Shown here one piece after another: positions 1 to 7,242 of a DNA stretch of 34,019 nt. The DNA is from Nocardia altamirensis NBRC 108246 (GTDB lineage Bacteria > Actinomycetota > Actinomycetes > Mycobacteriales > Mycobacteriaceae). Every line of letters starts with the position of its first letter. The first letter of the stretch is position 1. The stretch spans positions 1-34,019 of the forward strand of contig NZ_BDAY01000109.1 in NCBI RefSeq assembly GCF_001612685.1, read 5' to 3'. The translations under genes were made by a program, and so were the position numbers. The notes beneath the pieces are model-generated. The model worked only from the letters and a program-made list of their open reading frames with translations, searched no databases and was not told where the DNA came from.

Positions 1-1871
1 GCCCGCTTGCGATCGCCGCCCGCCGCCGCGGCCCAGGCGAGCCCGTCGAAGGCCGATGCCGTCCACACGCAGCGATCGAACAGCCGCAACTGCTCCACCG
101 CACGGCGCAACTCCTCGATCGCCTTGTCCTCCTGGCCGTTTCGCCAATGGTTGGTGCCGACCGCCCACGAGGCGAGCCCGCCGAGCAGATGGGAACCGTG
201 CTCGGCGGTCTTGGCCAGGAACCGCTCGGCCAGCGAGTCCGCGCGGTCGTCGGCCAGCACCATCGCGCAGACATAGGCGAACGCGAGGCTCTCCATCTCC
301 GTGCCGTGATGTCCGCACGCCTCCGCCCTGGCTGCGGTGGCCTCGGCGAGGTCGAGCGCGCGGACCGGATCGGCCTCGGCGAAGGCGAGGACGGCCGCGA
401 GCAGCGCCGCCTCGACCAGCGCCTCCTCGGCGGCCAATGCCGTTGCTATCGTGACTGATTCGCTCAGGTAGCGGTGTGCGGACGCGGTGTCCGAGAGCAT
501 GGCGGCGATGACCGACATGGCGGCGAGCGCCCGCGCCCGGTCGGTGGAGTACGCGAGATCCTTGCTGAGCGCATCGGTCAGCCAGCGGTACCCCTCCAGC
601 AGGAACCGGTAGTGCTCCCAGAACGGCCGCAGCTCGCTGGCGATCTGCAGACCCCGGTGCGCACCGGCCGGATCCGCCAGCGCGAACTGCAGTGCCGCAC
701 GCATATTCGCGTGCTCGCGGGTGACATCGCGGAACCAGGTGACATCGGCGTCACCCCAGTACTCGGTGCGGCCGCGCTGGGCGACCCGGTAGTAGTGGTC
801 GCGGTGCCGGAGCCGCACCGCGTATTCGTCACCGTGCGCGGCGAGTCGGGCCAGCGCGAATTGCTGCAGCGGTTCCAGCATCGTGTAGCGGCCGGGGCCC
901 GTGGACGAGAAGTCCGCTACCGCAGAGAAATTCACCACCGACTTGTCCACCAAGCCGGTGAGCGTGTCGATCAGCGCGCCGGGCGGATCGAGGACACAGA
1001 CCGCCTCGGCCGCGGCCAGGTCGCAGCCGCCCGCGAAGACGGCAAGCTGTTCCCACAGACGCTGTTCGTCCGGGGTGCACAGGTCGTAGCTCCAGCCGAT
1101 GGCGGCTTCCAAGGTCTGCTGACGCTCCGGCGCGGTGCGCAGGCCGGTGGTGAGCAGGCGCATGGTGTCGTCGAGGCGCTCGAGCACCTGCTGCGGAGTG
1201 AAGGCGCGCAGCCGGAGCGCGGCAAGTTCCAGCGCGAGCGGAATACCGTCCAGCCGAAGGCAAATCGCGGCCAGGGTGCCGAGAGTGGCGTCGGTGACCT
1301 GGAATTCGGGGTTCGCCGCGGTCGCGCGATCGATGAGCAGCCGCAAGGCCGGATTGTCCACGGCGGCTTGTTCCTCGGGGTCGGGCACCGGCAGCGGCGC
1401 GACCGGCAGCACCTGCTCCCCCACCACACCGAGCGGTTCCCGGCTGGTCGCCAGCACCCGGACATCCGGGGTGCTGGCGATCAGCCGGTCGACGAGGACG
1501 GCGCAGGCGTCGACGAGGTGCTCGCAGTTGTCGATGACGAGCAGCAGGTGCTTACCGCCGAGGTAGTCGGTGAGGCCGACCAGCGGCGCACGGGTGTCGT
1601 CGGGCAGGCCGAGCGCCTGCGCGACGCTGGCCGCCACCAGTTCCCCGTCGTTGACGTGCGCGATCTCGACCAGCCACACGCCGTCCGGGAAAGCCCGGCG
1701 GACCGCATCGCCGACCCGGCGCGCCAGCCGGGTCTTGCCGACGCCGCCCGGCCCGGTCAACGTCAGCAATCGCGTGCTGGACAGGTGTTTTCTCGCGGCA
1801 GTGACTTCGCCTGCCCGCCCGACGAAGCTGGTCACTTCGGCGGGAAGATTACCTGTCACGGACCGCGCCAC
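1..1871 (-). CDS. Large NTPase transcriptional regulator (NB-ARC/LuxR-like), partial
   Basis: The reading frame runs off the left edge, so about 623 codons of the N-terminal part are seen. A P-loop GPGGVGKT lies at residues 40-47, followed by a Walker B stretch LLLVIDNCEHL and the sensor-like TSREPLG typical of signal-transduction NTPases with NB-ARC/AAA domains. A long helical, TPR-like region follows. There is no DNA-binding domain at the N-terminus; in related actinobacterial regulators a LuxR-type HTH sits at the C-terminus, which would be outside the window. I placed the start at GTG 1871 because the sequence then opens VARSVTGNLP, as in relatives; GTG 1859 is a second in-frame choice. 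It follows leuA on the same strand after 41 bases and may be read through from it. Targets cannot be inferred. Confidence 0.85.
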   Translation of the reverse strand, partial: MARSVTGNLPAEVTSFVGRAGEVTAARKHLSSTRLLTLTGPGGVGKTRLARRVGDAVRRAFPDGVWLVEIAHVNDGELVAASVAQALGLPDDTRAPLVGLTDYLGGKHLLLVIDNCEHLVDACAVLVDRLIASTPDVRVLATSREPLGVVGEQVLPVAPLPVPDPEEQAAVDNPALRLLIDRATAANPEFQVTDATLGTLAAICLRLDGIPLALELAALRLRAFTPQQVLERLDDTMRLLTTGLRTAPERQQTLEAAIGWSYDLCTPDEQRLWEQLAVFAGGCDLAAAEAVCVLDPPGALIDTLTGLVDKSVVNFSAVADFSSTGPGRYTMLEPLQQFALARLAAHGDEYAVRLRHRDHYYRVAQRGRTEYWGDADVTWFRDVTREHANMRAALQFALADPAGAHRGLQIASELRPFWEHYRFLLEGYRWLTDALSKDLAYSTDRARALAAMSVIAAMLSDTASAHRYLSESVTIATALAAEEALVEAALLAAVLAFAEADPVRALDLAEATAARAEACGHHGTEMESLAFAYVCAMVLADDRADSLAERFLAKTAEHGSHLLGGLASWAVGTNHWRNGQEDKAIEELRRAVEQLRLFDRCVWTASAFDGLAWAAAAGGDRKR

Positions 1872-1912
1872 GAGGCCTAACTTAATTGCCCCGCCATCAG
1901 TTAGTACACCCT

Positions 1913-3388
1913 TCAGCGATTGCGGCATCCCGTTTTGTCCGATTCACTGTGCTGGTCCGACGTGGTCGCTCCCCCGGCTCGGTACACGGAATCGAAGAGC
2001 TCGCGCAGTTCCGCCGGGGTGATCTCGCGGCCGGTGGCGTCGGTGTGCGCCTGCACGTGCTTGGCGAAGTCGACCTGGAGGTGCCTCGGCAGGTCGATGC
2101 CGAACTCCGTCTTCAGCAGATAGGCGATGCCGCCCTTGCCGGATTGCGAGTTGACGCGGATGACCGCGTCGTAGGTGCGGCCGAGGTCCGCCGGATCGAT
2201 GGGCAGGTAAGGCACCTGCCAATCCAGCTCGCGCTCGGGGATTCCAGCCTGCGCGGCCCGTGCGCGATGTGCGGCCATCCCCTTGTTGATGGCGTCCTGG
2301 TGGGTGCCGGAGAACGCGGTGTGCACGAGATCGCCGACATAGGGATGCCTGCCATGCACCGGCAGGCGGGTGCAGTACTCGACGGTGCGGCGGATCTCGT
2401 CGACATCGGAGAAGTCGATCATCGGATCAACGCCCTGCGCATGCAGATTCAACGCCAAGGTGGCGATATCGACGTTGCCGGTGCGTTCGCCGTTGCCGAA
2501 CACACAGCCCTCGACGCGTTGCGCACCGGCAAGCACAGCGAGTTCGGCGCAGGCGATGCCGGTGCCGCGGTCGTTGTGCGGGTGCACGGACAGGATGACG
2601 CTGTCCCGGCGGGCCAGGTTGCGGTGCATGTATTCGATCTGGTCCGCGTAGACGTTCGGCGTCGCGACCTCCACCGTCGCAGGCAGATTCAGGATCACCG
2701 GCCGGTCCGGGCAGGCGTCCCACAGGGTGGTCATCCGGTCACAGAGGTCGAGCACATAGTCGGGTTCGGTCAGGTTGAACACCTCGGGCGAGAACTCGAA
2801 CCGCACGTTCGGCAGGTCGGCGGCGAACTCCAGCACCGCGCGGCCGCCGTCGAGGATCAACGTGCGCATGGCCGCTTTGCCCTTGCCGAGCACCGTGTTT
2901 CGCCAGGTGGGTGCGGTCGCGGCGTACATGTGGACGACCACATTGCGCAGGCCGCGCACCGATTCGACCGTGCGCTCGATGAGATCCCTTCTGGCAGGGG
3001 TGAATACGACGATGGTGACATCGTCGGGCGCGAGGTCGGCTGCCGCGATCATGCGGACGAAGTCGAAGTCGGCCCGCGAGGCGGACGGGTAGCCGACCTC
3101 GATCTCCTTGTAGCCCATCGCGACAAGCAGTGCGAAGAAGCGCCGCTTGCGTTCGGGGTCCATCGGTTCGGCGAGTGCCTGGTTGCCGTCGCGCAGATCG
3201 ACAGGAACCCACAGCGGGGCGGCGGTGAGGCGTGCGTCGGGCCAAGCACGCTGCGTCAGTGGCACATCCACTCGGTCGTAGACGGCGCGGTAGCGATGGG
3301 ACGGCATCTGCGAGTGTCGCTGCCGGTTCCAGTTCGGCGCGTCGTCGGGGATCGCGCCTGCGGGGGTATCGATGGTCGGGAAAGACAT
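1913..3388 (-). CDS. leuA: 2-isopropylmalate synthase, short form lacking the regulatory domain
   Basis: This enzyme condenses acetyl-CoA with 2-oxoisovalerate, the first committed step of leucine synthesis. The 491-aa product has the HMGL-like TIM-barrel motifs: DLRDGNQAL near residue 68 (metal and substrate), HPHNDRGTG (metal-binding histidines) and GNGERTGN (the second signature). The linker motif HTAFSGTHQDAI follows. Actinobacterial LeuA proteins are usually about 600-644 aa and end in a leucine-binding allosteric domain. This one stops after the linker subdomains, with a polar tail, and the next gene starts 41 bases downstream, so the regulatory domain is absent rather than frameshifted. 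A leucine-rich leader peptide with an RNA structure precedes it, which supports the assignment to leucine synthesis. The ribosome site before ATG 3388 is weak. A homocitrate or citramalate synthase is less likely because of the leader. Confidence 0.88.
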   Translation of the reverse strand: MSFPTIDTPAGAIPDDAPNWNRQRHSQMPSHRYRAVYDRVDVPLTQRAWPDARLTAAPLWVPVDLRDGNQALAEPMDPERKRRFFALLVAMGYKEIEVGYPSASRADFDFVRMIAAADLAPDDVTIVVFTPARRDLIERTVESVRGLRNVVVHMYAATAPTWRNTVLGKGKAAMRTLILDGGRAVLEFAADLPNVRFEFSPEVFNLTEPDYVLDLCDRMTTLWDACPDRPVILNLPATVEVATPNVYADQIEYMHRNLARRDSVILSVHPHNDRGTGIACAELAVLAGAQRVEGCVFGNGERTGNVDIATLALNLHAQGVDPMIDFSDVDEIRRTVEYCTRLPVHGRHPYVGDLVHTAFSGTHQDAINKGMAAHRARAAQAGIPERELDWQVPYLPIDPADLGRTYDAVIRVNSQSGKGGIAYLLKTEFGIDLPRHLQVDFAKHVQAHTDATGREITPAELRELFDSVYRAGGATTSDQHSESDKTGCRNR

Positions 3389-3428
3389 GGGTCTGCTTTC
3401 TGGCCTTCAGCCATGACAAGAGAGAAGT

Positions 3429-3484
3429 GACCGGCCACGACAGAGCCCCACGGCGGGAGGCCGGTCGTTCAGGCCCCGCCGTGG
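3429..3484 (-). promoter_or_regulatory. leuA leader RNA with overlapping stems (pseudoknot-capable)
   Basis: Four segments pair in an interleaved order. Segment 1 (3475-3484) and segment 3 (3448-3457) form a perfect 10-bp stem, CCACGGCGGG with CCCGCCGTGG. Segment 2 (3459-3466, in the loop of that stem) and segment 4 (3429-3436) form a perfect 8-bp stem, GACCGGCC with GGCCGGTC. The two stems can coexist as an H-type pseudoknot. Segment 1 is inside the leader peptide, so translation would melt it. No U-run follows, so control may act on translation or on Rho rather than by an intrinsic terminator. Confidence 0.7.
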
Positions 3485-3516
3485 CGGCTAAGCAGAAGGG
3501 AGTGTGACAGCAGCAT
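3469..3516 (-). CDS. leuL: leuA leader peptide (leucine attenuator)
   Basis: A 15-codon frame upstream of leuA reads MLLSHSLLLSRHGGA. Five of its first nine codons are leucine (CTG, CTG, CTT, CTG, CTT). Its stop codon lies inside the RNA structure described next. This is the architecture of a ribosome-mediated attenuation leader: scarcity of charged leucyl-tRNA would stall the ribosome over the leucine codons. A TATATT -10-like hexamer at 3526-3531 would start transcription only a few bases before the ATG, so the peptide may be leaderless. The frame and position are read directly; the regulatory role is inferred. Confidence 0.8.
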   Translation of the reverse strand: MLLSHSLLLSRHGGA

Positions 3517-3562
3517 GATGGTTAGAATATACACAACTCCTCAGACAAGTAGAGAGGTTGCG

Positions 3563-4234
3563 ATGGTATCGCAAGTACGGCGCCACCCGCTTGCCGCGCA
3601 AGCCGCAGAGCTGCTGTTGGCCCGGATCAAGGACGGCGAATGGCCACTAGGACACCGACTTCCGGGTGAAACGACGTTGGCGGCACAGCTCGGAGTCGGC
3701 CGCTCGACGCTGCGCGAAGCGATCCGCGAGCTGGCAGGCAAGGGCGTGCTCGACAGCCGTCAGGGGGCAGGCGTGTTCGTCACCGCGCTCGACCCGAAGG
3801 ACGACTGGAATGTAGTGCTGCGCCGCGCCACCATCGCCTCCGTAATCGAGGCACGCATCGCCATCGAGGCCGAGGCGGCCGCCCTGGCCGCGCAGCGTCG
3901 CACCCCCGCCGACCTGCGGGCCCTGCGCCGCGCACTGGTCGCGCGCGAGGCACACGGCGAACCGGTGGCCGAGCATGTGGACGCGGACATGGCCTTTCAT
4001 CGCGCGGTCCTGCTCGCCGCGCACAACGAGGTGCTCACGCAACTCTTCGACAGTTTCCTGCCGCGGCTGCGTCTGGCGATGATCGACATGTTGCTGCTGC
4101 GCCCGGTGCCGTCGGAGTCCGCCGACCATGCCGCGCACGCCCAGCTCGTCGAGGCGATCGCGGCCAGGGACAGCACGGCCGCAGCGGAATTGAGCCGCAA
4201 TCACCTCACTGCATTGAAGGAGGCATTCACGTGA
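3563..4234 (+). CDS. GntR-family regulator (FadR subfamily)
   Basis: A 223-aa protein with an N-terminal winged HTH (residues 5-70; LGVGRSTLREAIRELAGKG is the recognition region) and an all-helical FCD ligand-binding domain (residues 80-220) that keeps the histidines expected to bind metal (MAFHRAV, ADHAAHAQL). I chose ATG 3563 because AGAGAGG lies 5 bases upstream. An in-frame ATG at 3515 would overlap the leuA leader peptide and its promoter and lacks a ribosome site. The gene is divergent from leuA, with AT-rich DNA between them holding face-to-face -10-like hexamers (TAGAAT + and TATATT -). It overlaps the following ABC gene by 4 bases (GTGA), so the two are co-translated. Likely targets are its own operon and perhaps leuA; the effector is unknown. 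Confidence 0.85.
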   Translation: MVSQVRRHPLAAQAAELLLARIKDGEWPLGHRLPGETTLAAQLGVGRSTLREAIRELAGKGVLDSRQGAGVFVTALDPKDDWNVVLRRATIASVIEARIAIEAEAAALAAQRRTPADLRALRRALVAREAHGEPVAEHVDADMAFHRAVLLAAHNEVLTQLFDSFLPRLRLAMIDMLLLRPVPSESADHAAHAQLVEAIAARDSTAAAELSRNHLTALKEAFT

Positions 4235-5037
4235 CCGGTGCTCCGGTGCTCGAGTTGACGGACGTGACGTTCCGCCGCGAGGGCAAGAAGATCATCAACG
4301 GCATTTCACTCACCGTGCAGGCCGGCGAGCACTGGGCGTTGCTCGGGCCGAACGGCGCGGGCAAGAGCACGCTGCTCGGCTTCTGCGGGGCCGTCACCTT
4401 TCCGACCTCGGGCACGGTCCGCGTGCTCGGTGAACAGCTCGGCCGCGTCGAACTGCAACGCCTGCGCCATTCGATCGGACACGTGAATCCGCGCCACCCG
4501 CTGCGCTATCCGCTGACGATCCGCGAGGTCGTGCTGACCGGCCTCACCGCGACCATCGACACCCCGATGCGCTGGACGCCGACCGCGGATCAGCTGGCCC
4601 GTGCCGACGCGATGATCAGCACGGTCGGCCTGGACGGCAAGGCAGGCAACACCTGGCCGACGCTGTCCCATGGCGAGCGCGGCCGCACCCTCATTGCCCG
4701 CGCCCTCATCGCCGAGCCGCGACTGCTGCTGTTCGACGAACCCTCCACCGGTTTGGATCTCGCTGCCCGCGAACAACTCCTGGAAACCATCGACACGCTC
4801 GGCGACACCCACCCCGAGGTCGCGTCCGTCCTGGTTACCCATCACCTGGAGGAACTGCCGAGCACCACAACCCACGCGCTGCTCATCGCCGACGGCCACA
4901 CCGTCGCCGCAGGCCCGGCCCGCGAGACGCTGACCACCGACAACGTCACCGCGGCCTTCGCGCACCCTGTCGAGGTCCGCTACGACGGCCGCTGGACCGC
5001 ACGCGCCGCACACACGAACCCCGCATGGCCGAGCTGA
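4231..5037 (+). CDS. ABC transporter ATP-binding protein (stand-alone)
   Basis: A 268-aa ATPase with Walker A GPNGAGKST (residues 38-46), signature LSHGERGR (near 147), Walker B LLLFDEPSTGLD (near 167) and an H-loop in VLVTHHLEEL. It begins at GTG 4231 and overlaps the end of the GntR gene by GTGA, so it is translationally coupled to it. No permease or binding protein is adjacent, so the substrate cannot be stated; the ATPase may work with membrane subunits encoded elsewhere. The arrangement of a FadR-type regulator directly coupled to an orphan ABC ATPase is unusual. The C-terminal 40 residues have no recognisable domain. Confidence 0.88.
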   Translation: MTGAPVLELTDVTFRREGKKIINGISLTVQAGEHWALLGPNGAGKSTLLGFCGAVTFPTSGTVRVLGEQLGRVELQRLRHSIGHVNPRHPLRYPLTIREVVLTGLTATIDTPMRWTPTADQLARADAMISTVGLDGKAGNTWPTLSHGERGRTLIARALIAEPRLLLFDEPSTGLDLAAREQLLETIDTLGDTHPEVASVLVTHHLEELPSTTTHALLIADGHTVAAGPARETLTTDNVTAAFAHPVEVRYDGRWTARAAHTNPAWPS

Positions 5038-5071
5038 ATCCCGCCGCGAGCTACCGGGATTCGCGGGATTC
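5036..5071. terminator. Hairpin after the ABC ATPase
   Basis: GAATCCCGC (5036-5044) pairs perfectly with GCGGGATTC (5063-5071), a 9-bp stem starting at the stop codon of the ABC gene, with an 18-base loop. It lies between two convergent genes and has no U-run, as is common in actinobacteria. Confidence 0.45.
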
Positions 5072-5087
5072 GGCGAGAGCGAAGCCG

Positions 5088-5261
5088 TCAATAAATCCTC
5101 GGTAGCCGACCGCCGATGCGCGGTAGCACGATGGTGTCGTCGTCACGGGTGGAACGCACTTCGGCCAGCTTGTCCAGGAACGCTTCCGCGGAGCCGAACC
5201 GGGCGGCGACCTGCGCCAGCAGCTCTTCGGCGGGCTTCATGAAATCCATACGATTCAGCAT
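5088..5261 (-). CDS. Small hypothetical protein, 57 aa
   Basis: An unannotated-size frame encoding about 57 aa, with a core that starts MDFMKPAEELLAQVAARF and ends IVLPRIGGRLPRIY. Third codon positions are almost all G or C through the middle of the frame, which argues it is translated, and the composition is that of a normal helical protein followed by a basic tail. Starts at ATG 5261, 5249 or 5240 are all possible; none has a clear ribosome site. I do not recognise the family. It is convergent with the ABC gene and lies 132 bases downstream of the SRPBCC gene on the same strand. It could also be the remnant of a longer protein. Confidence 0.5.
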   Translation of the reverse strand: MLNRMDFMKPAEELLAQVAARFGSAEAFLDKLAEVRSTRDDDTIVLPRIGGRLPRIY

Positions 5262-5365
5262 GACCGGTCATACGTCCAACTCAATGGGCGTTAGCGCGAC
5301 GTTTGCCGAATTGTCGTGCCCGCGCAAGCGTCGAAGGACTTCCGCCATCGCAGCGACGCTTCCGC

Positions 5366-5395
5366 GACACCCAGCTACCTACCCCGCGGGGTGTC
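5366..5395 (-). terminator. Hairpin at the end of the SRPBCC gene
   Basis: GACACCC (5366-5372) pairs with GGGTGTC (5389-5395), and the loop contains the palindrome CCCCGCGGGG. The stem begins at the stop codon of the SRPBCC gene. Confidence 0.4.
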
Positions 5396-5762
5396 AGGCT
5401 GCGGCCTCGATCTTGCGGAGTAGCCGCCGGACCACGACCCGGTGGCCGCGCGAGCCGATCACCAACGCGCGGTAGATCTTTCCGTGCAGGCCGGGGAACT
5501 CGCCCCAGGACTTGGCTCGGATGCGGGTCCGGCCTGCTCCTTCGTCGTCGAGCTCGAATACCAGGGCGTATCGCGAAAACCAGTGCTGCCCCCGCATTGC
5601 CAGGCGGGCGGGCTCTTCGGCGGATTCGAGGACGAATCCGCCGGGCACGGTCGACGGGTCGGTCGGGTCCTTGCACATGACCTTCAGCAACGCCTGCCAG
5701 ACCCTTTCTCGATTCGCATCGATTGATCTGGCATGCTCGTCGATATAGGGTAAACGCTCCAT
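5394..5762 (-). CDS. SRPBCC-like (START/polyketide cyclase fold) small protein
   Basis: A 122-aa protein that begins MERLPYIDEHARSIDANRER, followed by VWQALLKVM. This is the usual opening of SRPBCC-fold proteins, in which a beta strand is followed by the phrase 'V..AL'. The C-terminal helix is rich in basic residues (HRVVVRRLLRK). These proteins form a deep pocket for a lipid or hydrophobic ligand; no specific substrate is visible. It is divergent from a TetR regulator with only 21 bases between the start codons, so the two promoters must overlap and the TetR protein probably controls both. Confidence 0.7.
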   Translation of the reverse strand: MERLPYIDEHARSIDANRERVWQALLKVMCKDPTDPSTVPGGFVLESAEEPARLAMRGQHWFSRYALVFELDDEGAGRTRIRAKSWGEFPGLHGKIYRALVIGSRGHRVVVRRLLRKIEAAA

Positions 5763-5783
5763 ATAGAAGGAACGTACTAGTTT

Positions 5784-6377
5784 ATGGCTCCTCCCCGCAA
5801 GCACGACACCGACGTGATCCTCGACGCAGCCCGCGCCCTCGTCCTCGCCGACGGGCCGCGTGCCGCGAGCGTCGCGGCGATCGCCGAGGCCAGTGGCGCC
5901 CCGGTCGGCACGCTGTATCACCGTTTCGGCAACCGCAACGGCGTGCTCACCGAGGCGTGGTTGCGTGCGTTGCGGCGTTTCCAAGACGGTGTGATCACGG
6001 CCGCCGAGGACCCCGACCCGGTCGAGGCGGGCGTGGCGATGGTGCGCGCGGCCCTCGTGTTCGGGCGCGAGCTGCCCCAAGACGCGCGACTGCTGCTGAA
6101 TCTGCGGCCGCGCGACCTGCTCGACGGCGGACCCGACGACGACTTCCGCGCTCGCCTCGCCGGGATGAACGCGCCGCTCTTCGAGCACCTGCGCCGCATC
6201 GCCACCGGCGTGTTCGGTCATGCGGGCGACCGCGAAATCGATGCTGTCAGCCGGGCCGTCGTCGATCTCCCCTATGCCGCCCTGCGCAGGCATGCGCACG
6301 CACCGACTCTCCCCGCCTGGCTCGACGACGATCTCCCCGCGGCGGCCAGGCAACTGCTGACCTCGTATCTGTCCTGA
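5784..6377 (+). CDS. TetR-family regulator
   Basis: A 197-aa protein with a TetR N-terminal HTH (residues 8-55; the segment ASVAAIAEASGAPVGTLYHR is the HTH) and a helical ligand-binding C-terminus rich in Ala, Arg and Asp. GAAGGAA about 11 bases upstream could serve as a ribosome site. It is divergent from the SRPBCC gene, with 21 bases between them (5763-5783) containing AACGTACTAGTT, an imperfect palindrome that might be part of the operator. The usual logic for such pairs is repression of both genes, relieved by a hydrophobic ligand, possibly one handled by the SRPBCC protein. The ligand is not inferable. Confidence 0.85.
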   Translation: MAPPRKHDTDVILDAARALVLADGPRAASVAAIAEASGAPVGTLYHRFGNRNGVLTEAWLRALRRFQDGVITAAEDPDPVEAGVAMVRAALVFGRELPQDARLLLNLRPRDLLDGGPDDDFRARLAGMNAPLFEHLRRIATGVFGHAGDREIDAVSRAVVDLPYAALRRHAHAPTLPAWLDDDLPAAARQLLTSYLS

Positions 6378-6381
6378 ACGC

Positions 6382-7032
6382 TCAGGCGGTCACGAGAGTG
6401 GTGGTCAGCTCGCGGAGATCGCTGATCACATGGGTGGCCAGGCTCAGCGCGTCCGGGGCAGGCGGGTATTCGGGACGAGGCGCGGCGATCACCCGCATCC
6501 CCGCGGCGTGCGCGGACCGGATGCCGTTGCTCGAATCCTCCACCGCCGCACAGTCACTGGGCCGCTGCCGCAGGAAAGCCGCGACCGCGACGTACACATC
6601 GGGGGCAGGCTTGCCACGATCCACCTCCTCGGTCGAGAAGGTGACGTTGAAGAACTCGATCAGGCCGGTGCGGCCGAGCACCACATCGATCAACGCCCGC
6701 GGCGACGAGCTGGCCACGCCGAGCGGCCACTGCTCGCTCATCCGCTGCACGGCGTCGATCGCGCCGGGCAGCAGCGGCACCGCGCGGTCGTAGTGCGCGG
6801 CCATCCGCTCGATCACCTCACGCGCCACCGTCTCCGGCGTCTCCTCGACGCCGACATCGGTGCTCAGGTATTCCGACCACTCCCTGGTGCTCATGCCCAT
6901 CAACCGCTGCTGCGTATCGGGCAACCATGTCCCGCCGCGCTCGGCGACATAGTCGCGTCGCACCCGCTCCCACACCGGCTCGGAGTCGATCAGCACGCCG
7001 TCCATGTCGAAGACAACCGCCGCAATATCCAT
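6382..7032 (-). CDS. HAD-superfamily hydrolase (beta-phosphoglucomutase-like)
   Basis: A 216-aa protein with the four HAD motifs: FDMDGVLIDSEP at residue 8 (nucleophile Asp and acid/base Asp), GVASSSP (motif II serine), KPAPDVY (motif III lysine) and VEDSSNGIRSA (motif IV acidic pair). The alpha-helical C1 cap lies between motifs I and II, as in subfamily IA, which includes phosphoglycolate phosphatases, beta-phosphoglucomutases and sugar phosphatases. The substrate is not resolved. ATG 7032 is chosen because it puts motif I at its usual distance from the N-terminus; the frame is open upstream but that stretch does not look coding. The gene is convergent with the TetR gene, with 4 bases between the stop codons. 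Confidence 0.88.
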   Translation of the reverse strand: MDIAAVVFDMDGVLIDSEPVWERVRRDYVAERGGTWLPDTQQRLMGMSTREWSEYLSTDVGVEETPETVAREVIERMAAHYDRAVPLLPGAIDAVQRMSEQWPLGVASSSPRALIDVVLGRTGLIEFFNVTFSTEEVDRGKPAPDVYVAVAAFLRQRPSDCAAVEDSSNGIRSAHAAGMRVIAAPRPEYPPAPDALSLATHVISDLRELTTTLVTA

Positions 7033-7226
7033 GTACCCATTAGCCTTTCGCCAGCCAGACCTGTCAGTGCCGTCAGCGTGGACGTCGGATCCGGCGCCGA
7101 ACCCGCCTCCACGGGGTACCCGATCGCCGGTCGCGACCAAGCGTAGGCCAACCGGGCCGATTCGAGTCCGACCCGCCGACACGGCGCCGTCGCGGCATAC
7201 CGCGCCCGAGCATTCGGCGGGCAACC

Positions 7227-7240
7227 TATAACGTGTTCTT
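7227..7240 (+). promoter_or_regulatory. KstR-like half-matching operator
   Basis: TATAACGTGTTCTT matches the KstR consensus TNNAACNNGTTNNA at every fixed position except the last (T for A). It is located 3-16 bases before the thioesterase start and contains a TATAAC -10-like hexamer. A perfect version of the motif occurs at 11949-11962. Confidence 0.4.
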
Positions 7241-7242
7241 TT

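Noticed and set aside
474..1880. Plus-strand open frame of 468 codons
   Set aside because: It is the shadow of the NTPase regulator on the minus strand: its protein is Arg/Gln/His/Val-rich with no family, whereas the minus strand has P-loop motifs.
1886..3430. Plus-strand open frame of 514 codons over leuA
   Set aside because: The minus strand encodes an intact 2-isopropylmalate synthase; the plus frame has no recognisable domain and is a GC-rich shadow.
3515..3562. Earlier ATG for the GntR regulator
   Set aside because: It lies in the leuA leader and promoter region and lacks a ribosome site, while ATG 3563 has AGAGAGG at 5 bases.
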